Under the pieces are notes generated by a model. That model was not told the DNA's origin and made no database searches. It worked only from the letters and a program-made list of their open reading frames with translations. This document shows, piece by piece, positions 46,310 to 55,082 of a stretch of DNA of 64,000 bases; the stretch's first letter is position 1; every line of letters begins with the position of its first letter. The stretch is from NCBI RefSeq assembly GCF_002024805.1, contig NZ_CP014337.1:1798001-1862000 (forward strand), in the 5' to 3' direction. A program made the translations under genes and the position numbers. Origin of the DNA: Elizabethkingia bruuniana. GTDB taxonomy: Bacteria; Bacteroidota; Bacteroidia; Flavobacteriales; Weeksellaceae.

Positions 46310-48547
46310 CTAGTTTTCCATAGACTTCGGCCAGCTCTTAGGATCCTTTCCAAAGTTCTTATTAGGTGTTGCTCCCATATTAAAGGTTAGGTTACCTCCT
46401 TTCAGCATTTCGTCATGAGTAATGTATACTTTATCGTATGGTTTACCATTTAAGGTTACCGACTGGATATAGATATTTGTCTGCGAATTATTTTTAGCTT
46501 CAATTGTAAAGGCTTTACCGTTAGGCATTTTGATTTCAGCTTTATCTAACGAAGGACTTCCAAAAACATATTCCCCGGTTACCGGATTTGCAGGATACAA
46601 TCCCATAATAGACCATACTGCCCAGGCACTCATTTGTCCTGCATCTTCGTTACCTGCATATCCATCCGGTTTATCACTGTACATGGTATCTATAATCTGT
46701 CGGATACGTTCCTGTGTTTTCCATGCTTCACCAATATAGCTGTACATATAAGCTATGTGGTGGCTTGGTTCGTTACCATGGGCATATTGCCCGATAAATC
46801 CACTGGCATCCGGAGAGGTAAAATCTCCATGCATTACAGAAGGTGCTACAAAAAGAGCATCCAGCATTTTGCTCAGTCCGTTTTTAGCCGGGAATAACTT
46901 TGCAAGCCCTCTTACATCATGAGGCACAAAGAAGGAATGCTGCCATGCAGTACCTTCAATATATTGGCTCTTATCGAATTCGTGTTCGGAATAAAAAGGA
47001 TCAAAAGGCTCTACAAACTTACCATCCTTGTATCTTGCTCTCATAAATCCGGTTTTAGGATCGAAAAGCTTCTGGTAATTTTTTGCTCTTTTACTAAAAG
47101 TTTCAAAGTCTTTTGTTTTACCTAATTTCTTGGCTACCAAAGAAATTGCATAATCATCGAAGGTATATTCCAATGTTTTAGTTACGCTACCACCTCCTAT
47201 ATCCTGAGGAACATAACCATATTCATTATATGCTGGCACTTCTCTTACTTTCTGAAACGCACTCGCCAGCATTGCTTTGTATGCTTTTTCTTTATCAATC
47301 CCCGGAATGTCTTTCAGTATCGCATCTGCCAATACAGGAATAGCGTGATATCCCGTCATTGTATTGGTTTCGTTTGTACTAAGATCCCACACCGGAAGCA
47401 GACCATATTCATCATAGAAAGCAAGCATGCTATTGATAAGAGAGGTATATTTTTCTGGTTGTGTAATAGTTAACAAAGGATGTTCAGCACGGAAAGTATC
47501 CCATAAAGAGTACAATGTATAGCGCTGTTCACCGTTCGGCATTTTCTTTATTTCATTTTTGTAATTGCCATATTCTCCATCCTTATCCGAATACAAAGTC
47601 GGCGTCAGAGCAGTATGATACAAAGCTGAATAGAAAATACGTTTCAGAGATTTGCTTTTAGCTTCGATTTTAATTTTGGAAACTTCATTTTCCCATACTT
47701 TATCTGCATTAGCAGCTACCTGGTCAAAATTCCAGTTCGGAATTTCACCTAATGCAGCCAAAGCTTTATCAGCACTGGTTGTAGAAAGAGCAACTTTTAT
47801 TTCTACTGCATCCGAAGGATTAAAAACCAATTGTGCATTTACACCAGTTTCCTTAGATGAAATTTCTTTGTCTTTGGATTTCTTACCGTTTAGCAAAATT
47901 TCTTTGATCGGTTTAGAAGTTTTTAAAGCAAAAAATACTCTCTGGTTTTGTGCCCAGCCTTTAGAGAATCGTTGTCCAATAATGGTATTATTATCGACAA
48001 TAGTTAACTTAGTATCTGTTGGTTTATCCCAGTTAAATGCATGGTGCAGATCCAGGCGGATAGTTGGTTCGGTTGTCCCTGCCGGGAAAGTATATTGGTG
48101 ATACCCTACTCTTTCTGTAGATGTCAGTTTTGCTGTTATTCCGTTATCCAGCTTTACCTGATATAATCCGGCTGCAGCTTTTTCGTTTTTATGTGAATAA
48201 AATGTACGTGTATCTACTACCGACTGCTCTACAGGTTTTAATAAAGGCATTACAGCTATATCCAGCCAGTCACCAATTCCGGTTCCGGAAAGATGCATAT
48301 GACTGAACCCTGCAATATAATCGGATGTGTAATGATAACCACTCACCCAATCCCAATCACCACGCCCGTTATCAGGACTTAGCTGTACCATGGAAAAAGG
48401 AAGTGATGCTCCCGGATACGTATGACCGTGCCCTCCAGTTCCTATCAATGGATCAATATATTGGGTTAATTTTTCCTGTGCAGAAAAGTTAGCAATGGCT
48501 AACGACGTTAATAAAATGAGTATCGGTTTCTTAGTTTTACTTTTCAT
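46310..48547 (-). CDS. GH92 alpha-mannosidase
   Basis: This 745-residue secreted enzyme has a signal peptide ending near ANFSAQ (about 23). The N-terminal beta-sandwich starts with IDPLIGTGGHGHTYPGASLPFSMVQLSPD (in parts) and the (alpha/alpha)6 barrel follows. WDTFRAEHPLLT, EGTAWQHSFFVPHD, NEPSHHIAYMYSYIG and GNEDAGQMSAWAVWSIMGLYP are GH92 signatures, with the Glu of GNEDAG and the Ca2+-binding residues. It is an inverting exo-alpha-mannosidase, expected to release mannose from N-glycans or mannans. Its partner could be the GH125 enzyme. It stands alone without SusC/D genes. Confidence 0.95.
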   Translation of the reverse strand: MKSKTKKPILILLTSLAIANFSAQEKLTQYIDPLIGTGGHGHTYPGASLPFSMVQLSPDNGRGDWDWVSGYHYTSDYIAGFSHMHLSGTGIGDWLDIAVMPLLKPVEQSVVDTRTFYSHKNEKAAAGLYQVKLDNGITAKLTSTERVGYHQYTFPAGTTEPTIRLDLHHAFNWDKPTDTKLTIVDNNTIIGQRFSKGWAQNQRVFFALKTSKPIKEILLNGKKSKDKEISSKETGVNAQLVFNPSDAVEIKVALSTTSADKALAALGEIPNWNFDQVAANADKVWENEVSKIKIEAKSKSLKRIFYSALYHTALTPTLYSDKDGEYGNYKNEIKKMPNGEQRYTLYSLWDTFRAEHPLLTITQPEKYTSLINSMLAFYDEYGLLPVWDLSTNETNTMTGYHAIPVLADAILKDIPGIDKEKAYKAMLASAFQKVREVPAYNEYGYVPQDIGGGSVTKTLEYTFDDYAISLVAKKLGKTKDFETFSKRAKNYQKLFDPKTGFMRARYKDGKFVEPFDPFYSEHEFDKSQYIEGTAWQHSFFVPHDVRGLAKLFPAKNGLSKMLDALFVAPSVMHGDFTSPDASGFIGQYAHGNEPSHHIAYMYSYIGEAWKTQERIRQIIDTMYSDKPDGYAGNEDAGQMSAWAVWSIMGLYPANPVTGEYVFGSPSLDKAEIKMPNGKAFTIEAKNNSQTNIYIQSVTLNGKPYDKVYITHDEMLKGGNLTFNMGATPNKNFGKDPKSWPKSMEN

Positions 48548-48636
48548 TCTCAGATTTTAAACGACTAAAATACTGGATTTTTAAATGAAAAAAAACTCTG
48601 TATCTAAAAATGATAAGCTTTTTAAGCTTTTCGGCC

Positions 48637-49435
48637 TTAATTAGTTTTATTAAGCAGAAAATTTTTATCGGCTTCAACATAAGGTGGCAGGTTCTTTCGG
48701 ATCATTGCCTGAAAATCTTTGGTCATTTTAGTAAAATCCTGTACTTTCATTTCTTTATCTTCATAAACGATCTCATTACCTTTTTGAGTAGATTCCCTTT
48801 CTTTTTGGTAAGGATTTTCATAGAAGTCAGATAATAATTTATTATACTTTTCCCAGGTAATACTAACGGCATTTTTAACATTTAATGCCGGTTGTACCGA
48901 GGATTTGGATAGATTTTCAATTTTCATCAATGAATATTTAAATACTCCGTTCGTATCTTCTGCTTCGAAAACCAACCCTGGTAATCCGTTAAATTTATAA
49001 GGTCCTTCTGCAAGCGGAATTTCATTGCAAAACCAAACCTCCCAATTTCTCCCTCCGAATGACGCCGTTGCTTTCTGTAATTTGTATTTCTCAACAGTTT
49101 TATAATCATTCATCAGTTTCCAATCCAAAATATCGGTTGTTTTGATTTTGAAGTTATTAAGTTTAAAATCCTGTACCAAAATTGTGTTTTCAGATGTACC
49201 ACTTTTTCTTTCTATAGCCTGTACCAGACCAGAAGGCTTTTGTCCTGGTGTTATAAACTTGGCCTCATAAAAATTAACTTTATCATTATTAATATCCAGG
49301 TATACAGTGGAGTTCTTTTTTTAAGCCATCGGGATAAGTTACCTGAAGATTGTATAATATTCTTTTCTGAGCTTGTAAACTTAATCCCGATAAAGATAGA
49401 ATTACAAGAAAAAAGTGAGTAATAGTTTTAGTCAT
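48637..49435 (-). pseudogene. GLPGLI family secreted protein, frameshifted in an A7 tract
   Basis: From ATG 49435 the first frame encodes a signal peptide (MTKTITHFFLVILSLSGLSLQAQ) and about 20 mature residues ending YPDGLKKELHCIPGY, then stops. Removing one A from the seven-A run at 49316-49322 (minus strand) joins this to the downstream frame, giving DGLKKNSTVYLDINNDKVNF and then PYKFNGLPGLVFE. The latter is the GLPGLI family motif. The full length would be about 266 residues, secreted, with GLPGLI near the middle. The function of the family is unknown. The break is either a real frameshift, a phase-variable tract, or a sequencing error. Confidence 0.85.
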
Positions 49436-49483
49436 ATGTCATTAGTTTCTGAAACGAAAATAACAGATTTTCAGAATATAAAA

Positions 49484-49510
49484 AACTCTGACATTTTTAA
49501 TGGCAGAGTT
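49484..49510 (-). terminator. Intrinsic terminator of fabH
   Basis: AACTCTG (49484-49490) and CAGAGTT (49504-49510) form the stem with inner CAT/ATG pairs; T-rich sequence follows on the minus strand, 28 bp after the fabH stop. Confidence 0.75.
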
Positions 49511-49537
49511 CTTATATACTTTATATTTTCTGTAAGC

Positions 49538-50560
49538 TTAGTATTCGAATAAAACACTACCCCATGTAAACCCACTACCAAAAGCGGAAAGACATACAAG
49601 GTCACCTCTTTTCATTCTTCCTTCTTCAATGGCTTCACTTAATGCGATAGGAATAGAAGCTGCAGTTGTGTTTCCGTATTTCTCGATATTCACCATTACT
49701 TTTTCATCCGGTAATCCAAGCTGCTGCTGTACATATTGTGCAATACGTTTATTCGCTTGGTGTGGGATAAGAAGATCAAGGTCTTCTACTTTTTTACCAG
49801 CTTTCTCTAGTGCTTCATGAATAGTTTCCGGGAAACGTGTAACAGCATGCTTAAATACAAAATTACCGTTCATGTGCGGGTAAATTTCTTCATCCGGAAT
49901 AGCATCAGGTTCGTTTTTCAAACGTACACTCCTCCCGTATTTTGTTCCGGGGAATTTTGTACAAAGTTCATCAGCATATTGTCCTTCTGAGTGCATATTC
50001 GTTGCAAGAATCCCTTGTACATTATCATCATCAGATGCAGATAGTACAATAGCACCTGCTCCATCACCAAAGATTACAGATACGCCTCTTCCACGGTCGG
50101 TAAAATCTAATCCAAATGAATGAATTTCTGCACCTACAACCAGAATATTTTTATACTGACCTACCTTGATGAAAGCATCGGCAACACTCATTGCATATAC
50201 AAAACCAGAACATTGATTCCTGACATCTAATGCACCTATTGTATCACATCCCAGCATATCCTGTAACAGAACTCCGCATCCCGGAAAATAATAATCCGGA
50301 GAAAGGGTTGCAAATACGATGTAATCAATATCTTTTGCCGTGAGGCCTGCACTTTCGATTGCTTTTTTTGAAGCCTGCAAACCTAAATAGGCTGTAGTCT
50401 CTTCAGCATCGTTTATATTTTTACGGTAATGACGTTGTTTGATACCAGTTCTTTCGGTAATCCACTCGTCGTTTGTGCTCATTAATTTGGCCAGATCGTC
50501 GTTTGTCACAACTTTTTCCGGCACATAATAACCAAAGCCTTTTATGACACTTTTCTTCAT
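49538..50560 (-). CDS. fabH: 3-oxoacyl-ACP synthase III (FabH-like)
   Basis: This 340-residue condensing enzyme starts fatty-acid or related chain synthesis from an acyl-CoA and malonyl-ACP. The triad is visible: Cys117 in VRNQCSGF, His in LLIPHQANKRIA (about 268) and Asn in KYGNTTAASIP (about 298). TNDEWITERTGIKQR is the N-terminal FabH motif, and the end SAFGSGFTWGSVLFEY is typical. It is slightly longer than E. coli FabH (317). No other fab or acpP genes are adjacent, so it may be a second KAS III paralogue rather than the main one. Confidence 0.9.
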   Translation of the reverse strand: MKKSVIKGFGYYVPEKVVTNDDLAKLMSTNDEWITERTGIKQRHYRKNINDAEETTAYLGLQASKKAIESAGLTAKDIDYIVFATLSPDYYFPGCGVLLQDMLGCDTIGALDVRNQCSGFVYAMSVADAFIKVGQYKNILVVGAEIHSFGLDFTDRGRGVSVIFGDGAGAIVLSASDDDNVQGILATNMHSEGQYADELCTKFPGTKYGRSVRLKNEPDAIPDEEIYPHMNGNFVFKHAVTRFPETIHEALEKAGKKVEDLDLLIPHQANKRIAQYVQQQLGLPDEKVMVNIEKYGNTTAASIPIALSEAIEEGRMKRGDLVCLSAFGSGFTWGSVLFEY

Positions 50561-50770
50561 GTTTCTTTTTTTATTTTAACAGAGTTTTATACAATTACAA
50601 GACAAATATCCTGTCTAAAAAATTGCATTCACTTAAAAAGTTCGGCAAAAATAGCACTTTATTCTTTACATAGTAATATTTAGTTTTAAATATCTGTAGA
50701 CATGCTCGTTACGATGGTAAATTTCATACATAAAATCACTGATAGTAGTACATCGAAAGAAATTTTATAT

Positions 50771-50778
50771 TACATTTG
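50771..50778 (+). promoter_or_regulatory. -7 box 4 nt before the corA start
   Basis: TACATTTG matches TAnnTTTG and ends 4 nt before the ATG at 50783. The -33 region lacks TTTG. The predicted transcript start coincides with the ATG. Confidence 0.55.
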
Positions 50779-50782
50779 CCTC

Positions 50783-51688
50783 ATGCCTATCAAAACTTTA
50801 TTTCACAATCATAACTGCGAATGGATAGATGTTGAAGCACCTACGGAGGAAGACCTGGACTTCCTGCAAAACAGGTATGAAATTAATAAACTTTTACTCC
50901 AGGATACTGTAGATCCGAATCACCTTCCTAAATATGAAGAGGCGGATAACGTTAAATTCTTTCTGACAAGGGAGAATACAGAACTGGAGCGGATAAATCT
51001 AAATTCCATTAGTGATGTGAGTACCAAACTGGGAATATTTATTATAGGCCAGACCATCATTACAGTCCACAGACTTGGTACCAGTAGTGTAATAAAAACT
51101 AAAAATGAACTGGACAACAGTAAAACTCCGGATCTTATTACTGTAGAAAGAATTGCGCTAAGGCTGGCTCATAAGGTCATTAAAACTTTTGATGCAGAAA
51201 GTGAAAATCTTCTGGAATTGCTTGACAAAATTGAGTCTGAAATATTTTTAAAGAAAACATCTCACACCAATCAGATTAAGCGTCTGTATAAACTAAAGCG
51301 TAAAACAGGACTAAACCTTCGTATTCTGAATATCTCATCTGACTGGGTTCAGAATTTCAATAAACTTCCGCTGGAACATGTAGAAGTAATGGACCTTGTA
51401 GACAAACAGAAGGATGCTATTGCCGACTTTGAACATCTGAATCAACAGGTAACCAATCTTATTGGTATGTTCCTGGCGATCAGTGATCAGAAAAACAATG
51501 AAGCCATGAAGATATTGTCTATGTACTCTATCTATTTCTTACCCATTACTTTTATTGCCGGCGTATACGGAATGAACTTCGACGTTATGCCAGAGCTTCA
51601 CCATAAAAGCGGCTATTATGTAACACTGGGTGTTATGGCAATGGTTGTTATTATTACCTTTATTTATATGAGAAGAAAAAGGATGTAA
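50783..51688 (+). CDS. corA: CorA-family divalent cation transporter
   Basis: This 301-residue protein has a long cytoplasmic N-terminal domain and two C-terminal membrane helices (about 245-265 and 278-296). The YGMNF motif of CorA is present (VYGMNFDVMPEL) between the helices, and the basic MRRKRM ends it. It should take up Mg2+ or Co2+ as a pentamer. ATG 50783 gives MPIKTLFHNHNCEWIDVEAP, the usual start; in-frame ATGs at 50702 and 50714 lie upstream of the -7 box. Confidence 0.9.
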   Translation: MPIKTLFHNHNCEWIDVEAPTEEDLDFLQNRYEINKLLLQDTVDPNHLPKYEEADNVKFFLTRENTELERINLNSISDVSTKLGIFIIGQTIITVHRLGTSSVIKTKNELDNSKTPDLITVERIALRLAHKVIKTFDAESENLLELLDKIESEIFLKKTSHTNQIKRLYKLKRKTGLNLRILNISSDWVQNFNKLPLEHVEVMDLVDKQKDAIADFEHLNQQVTNLIGMFLAISDQKNNEAMKILSMYSIYFLPITFIAGVYGMNFDVMPELHHKSGYYVTLGVMAMVVIITFIYMRRKRM

Positions 51689-51706
51689 TACATCTGTATT
51701 TCTTAG

Positions 51707-51860
51707 AGCCTGCTTAAATTTTAATTCAAAATAATATTAGACTTCGTCAGGCTCATTATAAATCCAGCTCAGTAAGACATTATAATAGCTCACGTGAGAA
51801 CACTTTAGATTAATAATCTCCAGTACCCGAAGTATTTTCTATTTAAAACTTAAACAGGCT
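51707..51860. repeat. Inverted-repeat-flanked intergenic element, MITE-like
   Basis: The 18-bp arms AGCCTGCTTAAATTTTAA (51707-51724) and TTAAAACTTAAACAGGCT (51843-51860) are complementary at 16 of 18 positions. They enclose 118 bp with no reading frame, containing CTTCGTCAGGCTC. No target-site duplication is obvious. This could be a non-autonomous element remnant or a long hairpin between corA and holB. Confidence 0.45.
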
Positions 51861-51879
51861 AATCGGTCTTATATAACAG

Positions 51880-53001
51880 TTAATTTGCCGATCTATGGAT
51901 ATAACGGGTCAGTTTGATTCCCATATCGGTCCATATAATTTTGGCATTTCCGTTTCGGTACAGGTGAAGATTTGCTTCGGATAATTCTTCCAGAATAGAT
52001 TCAATGTTAGCACCATGGATAAAGCGGGAAAAACCTTCCCATTTAAAACCATTTTTGTTTAATGATTTGTATACCAGATCATCGGCCGCATAGTTATGTA
52101 ATAGTGCCAAACGGAAAATCTCTGCACAATAGTCCAGGAACTTTTTCTGTTTCTCTCTGCTCCATGAAGAAATCTCACGGGCCCATAAAATAAGATCTTT
52201 TATAACACCTGGTTTTGTTTTAGCCTGAAAAGCATTTCGAACCCATTGGATAAAAAGCGCCTCAAATTCTTCATTTGCAGCATTATCAGACATTAATTTC
52301 ATAGCGAGATTCCAGTCTCCCTGTGCCTGAAAAGCCAAAGCTCGGGCATTATCTACAGAAATATTAAACTGCTCTGTCAAAGCATTTTCTAAATCAGCAG
52401 GTGGTAGTTTGGGAATATTCACCAACTGGCAACGTGATAAGATTGTAGGCAAAACGAAATCTATACTTTCTGCCAAAAGCAGAATAATAGTTTTCTCAGG
52501 TGGTTCTTCCAAAAATTTCAGAAACTTGTTGGCTGCCTGATCATTCATTTTTTCAATCTTGGTCATGACTAAGACTTTATAGCCGCCTTCAAAACTTTTA
52601 AGTTTGAACTTATCTATAATTTCTTCAACTTCATGAACTGAAATGATCATTTGCTTTTTTTCGGAATCTAAGCGCATGATCCAGTCATCGTCACTTGAAT
52701 AAGGATTTTCCAAAATCATATTTCTCCATTCCTGCAGAAAATTCTTACTAAGAGCCTTTCCACCTTCTGTATAACTTGGAAAACTAAAATGAAGATCGAT
52801 ATGGTTAAGGTTTTCAACCTTATGCCTGGCAGATGAATTCTCTTTGGCAAGAATCTCTTTAACATAAGCTAAAACCAGTGGCAATCCTCCGTACCCTTCT
52901 TTCCCGACAAATAATTGGGCATGACTGATACGGCCTTCTGTTACCGAATCCTGAAGCATTTTCTTTATGGCATTCTGCCCGACAATTTCATTCCAGTGCA
53001 T
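51880..53001 (-). CDS. holB: DNA polymerase III delta' subunit
   Basis: This 373-residue AAA+ clamp-loader subunit starts at ATG 53001 (MHWNEIVGQNAIKKMLQDSV); the 11 extra residues before it are not conserved-looking. ISHAQLFVGKEGYGG takes the place of the P-loop without a GKT, which is normal for delta' as it does not hydrolyse ATP. NKFLKFLEEPPEKTIILLLAES and ILSRCQLVNIP (SRC motif) are diagnostic. There are no four zinc cysteines, as in other Bacteroidota. Confidence 0.92.
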   Translation of the reverse strand: MHWNEIVGQNAIKKMLQDSVTEGRISHAQLFVGKEGYGGLPLVLAYVKEILAKENSSARHKVENLNHIDLHFSFPSYTEGGKALSKNFLQEWRNMILENPYSSDDDWIMRLDSEKKQMIISVHEVEEIIDKFKLKSFEGGYKVLVMTKIEKMNDQAANKFLKFLEEPPEKTIILLLAESIDFVLPTILSRCQLVNIPKLPPADLENALTEQFNISVDNARALAFQAQGDWNLAMKLMSDNAANEEFEALFIQWVRNAFQAKTKPGVIKDLILWAREISSWSREKQKKFLDYCAEIFRLALLHNYAADDLVYKSLNKNGFKWEGFSRFIHGANIESILEELSEANLHLYRNGNAKIIWTDMGIKLTRYIHRSAN

Positions 53002-53218
53002 AGCACAAAGATAAGCACCGTAATAACAAAACACAAACCTAAATGAAAAGCAAAAGCAACAAACGGAGTATTAAATTACATTGTAAAAGCAATAAATTGA
53101 AGTAGAAACAAGCATAAGTCTTTAGCTCTTTCACATTATTTAACTTATTTTAAGGGGTAAATAATTTTTAGCTTTCATTATTTATTATGATATTTGCGCT
53201 TTGTTAAGCAAATCGTAC

Positions 53219-54490
53219 ATGAACAAAATCTTTGTTTTCGCTTTAGTCGCATTAGGAACAACTCTTAGTGCTCAGTCTATCGGAAATTCTCCGTATGCAG
53301 TATTTGGGCTTGGAGATGTTAAATACAATAATGACCTCAATATATCTGCTATGGGTGGTATTTCTGCAGCATATATCTCAGATTTCACCAATTCATTTAA
53401 CTTCGGCAACCCGGCAGCCAACTTCAATTTAGAGCTTACTTCTTTAAGAGGTCAGGTTACTAATGAGAACAGTTTCTATAAATCCGATTATAATAATTAT
53501 AGTAAGACTAAACATTCTAACTATCTTTCTAATATATCGATAGCAGTTCCGTTATCTTCCAAAGTTAAATTTGGTTTAGGATATCAGCCATACAGCTCCA
53601 AAACCTACAATATCTTAACAACTAAAAATATAGGAGATGAAGGTAATCAGCAGGCTAATTTCTTTAAAGGTGAAGGAACAATCAGTACAGTAGAGGCGGC
53701 TTTATCTTATCAGGTTATACCTGGTTTAGGTTTAGGTTTAAGAACTAACTTCTATTTCGGTAAGGTATCCGATATCGAAGAAGTTACTTTTAAAAATGCC
53801 GAACTTATTAATGGTTATCAGACCACCAATAAAGTAAAAAGTTTCAACTTCACTTTAGGTGCCGCTTATCAGCATAAAACAAGTACAGACCATAAAATTA
53901 CAGCCGGTGCGACTTATCAGTTCGGTAACGGAGGTACAATGGAATCTACATATACCAACAGTACTTATTTCTACACTGGTGAAAACAGACAGAATGTAAA
54001 TGTTATAGACCAGAACGTAAGTAAGTCTAAAAACCTAATTCCTCAGATATTTACAGCTGGTATCGGTTATGGTAGAGATGCAAGATGGTTTGCTTCTGCT
54101 CAGGTAGATTACACAAAAGGAAGAACCATTAATTTCCTTGGAAATCCATTCGAATACAAAGATGGTTATAAAGTGTCTGCCGGTGGATGGTTTATCCCGA
54201 ACGCAAATGACTTCAGAAGTTATTTCTCTCGTGTGATTTACAGATATGGAGCGTTCTATGAAAAAGGAGGACTTAACATCAATGGTAAAGATATCAATGG
54301 TTACGGATTAAGCCTTGGAGCTAATTTCCCTATCAAACCTTCTATTAATTCATTCAGCAGCATTGATTTTGCTGTAGAATTTGGTAAGAAAGGAACTGTT
54401 CAAAATAATCTTGTACAGCAAGGATTTATCAACTTCAAAATTGGATTTAATTTTGCAGACCGTTGGTTCATTAAAAACTTATACAACTAA
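53219..54490 (+). CDS. Outer-membrane beta-barrel protein, FadL/OmpP1-like
   Basis: This 423-residue secreted protein begins at ATG 53219 (MNKIFVFALVALGTTLSAQS, signal peptide). NSPYAVFGLGDV and ISAMGGISAAYISD follow, as in putative porins of Flavobacteriia. Repeated amphipathic strands with aromatic ends (SYQVIPGLGLGLRTNFYFG, FTLGAAYQHKTS, NFKIGFNFADRWF) suggest a 14-stranded barrel. It is 1 bp upstream of lptC, the conserved order in Bacteroidota. Substrate is unknown, possibly lipids or LPS-related. Confidence 0.82.
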   Translation: MNKIFVFALVALGTTLSAQSIGNSPYAVFGLGDVKYNNDLNISAMGGISAAYISDFTNSFNFGNPAANFNLELTSLRGQVTNENSFYKSDYNNYSKTKHSNYLSNISIAVPLSSKVKFGLGYQPYSSKTYNILTTKNIGDEGNQQANFFKGEGTISTVEAALSYQVIPGLGLGLRTNFYFGKVSDIEEVTFKNAELINGYQTTNKVKSFNFTLGAAYQHKTSTDHKITAGATYQFGNGGTMESTYTNSTYFYTGENRQNVNVIDQNVSKSKNLIPQIFTAGIGYGRDARWFASAQVDYTKGRTINFLGNPFEYKDGYKVSAGGWFIPNANDFRSYFSRVIYRYGAFYEKGGLNINGKDINGYGLSLGANFPIKPSINSFSSIDFAVEFGKKGTVQNNLVQQGFINFKIGFNFADRWFIKNLYN

Positions 54491-54491
54491 G

Positions 54492-55082
54492 ATGAACATC
54501 TTACATAAGATATTTTCTAAAAAATTAGCCGGAGTATTTCCTTTGGCTATTTTTTTTCTGCTTGTATCTTGTGAGGAAGACCAGAGTAAAGCCGGCGGAA
54601 AAAAGAAAACTAATTTCCCTTCGCAGGTTTTTTACAACGCCAAAATCATTCAGCGTGATTCCGGTCGTATTTCTATGAGGTTTAACGCTCCACTTATCGA
54701 AAAGTATGAATATCTTGATACGCCGTATGTAGAAACCCGAAAAGGTCTTTATATAGAGTTTGTAGATCAGAAGAATCCTAAAACACCTGGCAAGCTATGG
54801 GCGAAATATGCCAAAATGATAGAGAAAAAGGATTTTTATCTTGCAAAAGGTGATGTAAAAATCATCAATCCGGAGGGTCAGACTTTCAAAATGCAGAGTA
54901 TCTACTGGGATAAGAAAAATAAAAAAATGTATACTAAAGATACTGTATTCATTACCGATAAAGAAGGAAACATACTGATTGGTTCTCACGGTATGAAGGC
55001 TAAAGACGACTTTAGTCAATACAGCTTATACAGCAGCTTCGGAGAAGCAAACTCCGAAACTATGCCGGATATGAAAAAATAA
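54492..55082 (+). CDS. lptC: LptC-type LPS export periplasmic lipoprotein
   Basis: This 196-residue protein has a lipobox at LLVSCEED (about residue 25) and one LptC/OstA-like beta-jellyroll. VFYNAKIIQRDSGRISMRFNAP, EFVDQKNPKTPGKLWAKYAKM and VFITDKEGNILIGSHGMKAKDD fit the family. It carries lipid A from the LptBFG complex to LptA. ATG 54492 begins immediately after the upstream stop; the frame is open further upstream within the porin gene, but that part is not a signal peptide. It is followed with no gap by anmK. Confidence 0.85.
   Translation: MNILHKIFSKKLAGVFPLAIFFLLVSCEEDQSKAGGKKKTNFPSQVFYNAKIIQRDSGRISMRFNAPLIEKYEYLDTPYVETRKGLYIEFVDQKNPKTPGKLWAKYAKMIEKKDFYLAKGDVKIINPEGQTFKMQSIYWDKKNKKMYTKDTVFITDKEGNILIGSHGMKAKDDFSQYSLYSSFGEANSETMPDMKK

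Noticed and set aside
47652-48101. 149-codon open frame on the plus strand inside GH92
   Set aside because: Shadow of the GH92 coding frame; no conserved motif.
51880-53001. Loss of the P-loop in holB as a defect
   Set aside because: Delta' subunits normally lack a working P-loop, so this is expected.
53180-53200. GATATTTG as promoter for the beta-barrel gene
   Set aside because: First base of TAnnTTTG is wrong and the only TTTC upstream is 12 bp away, too close.
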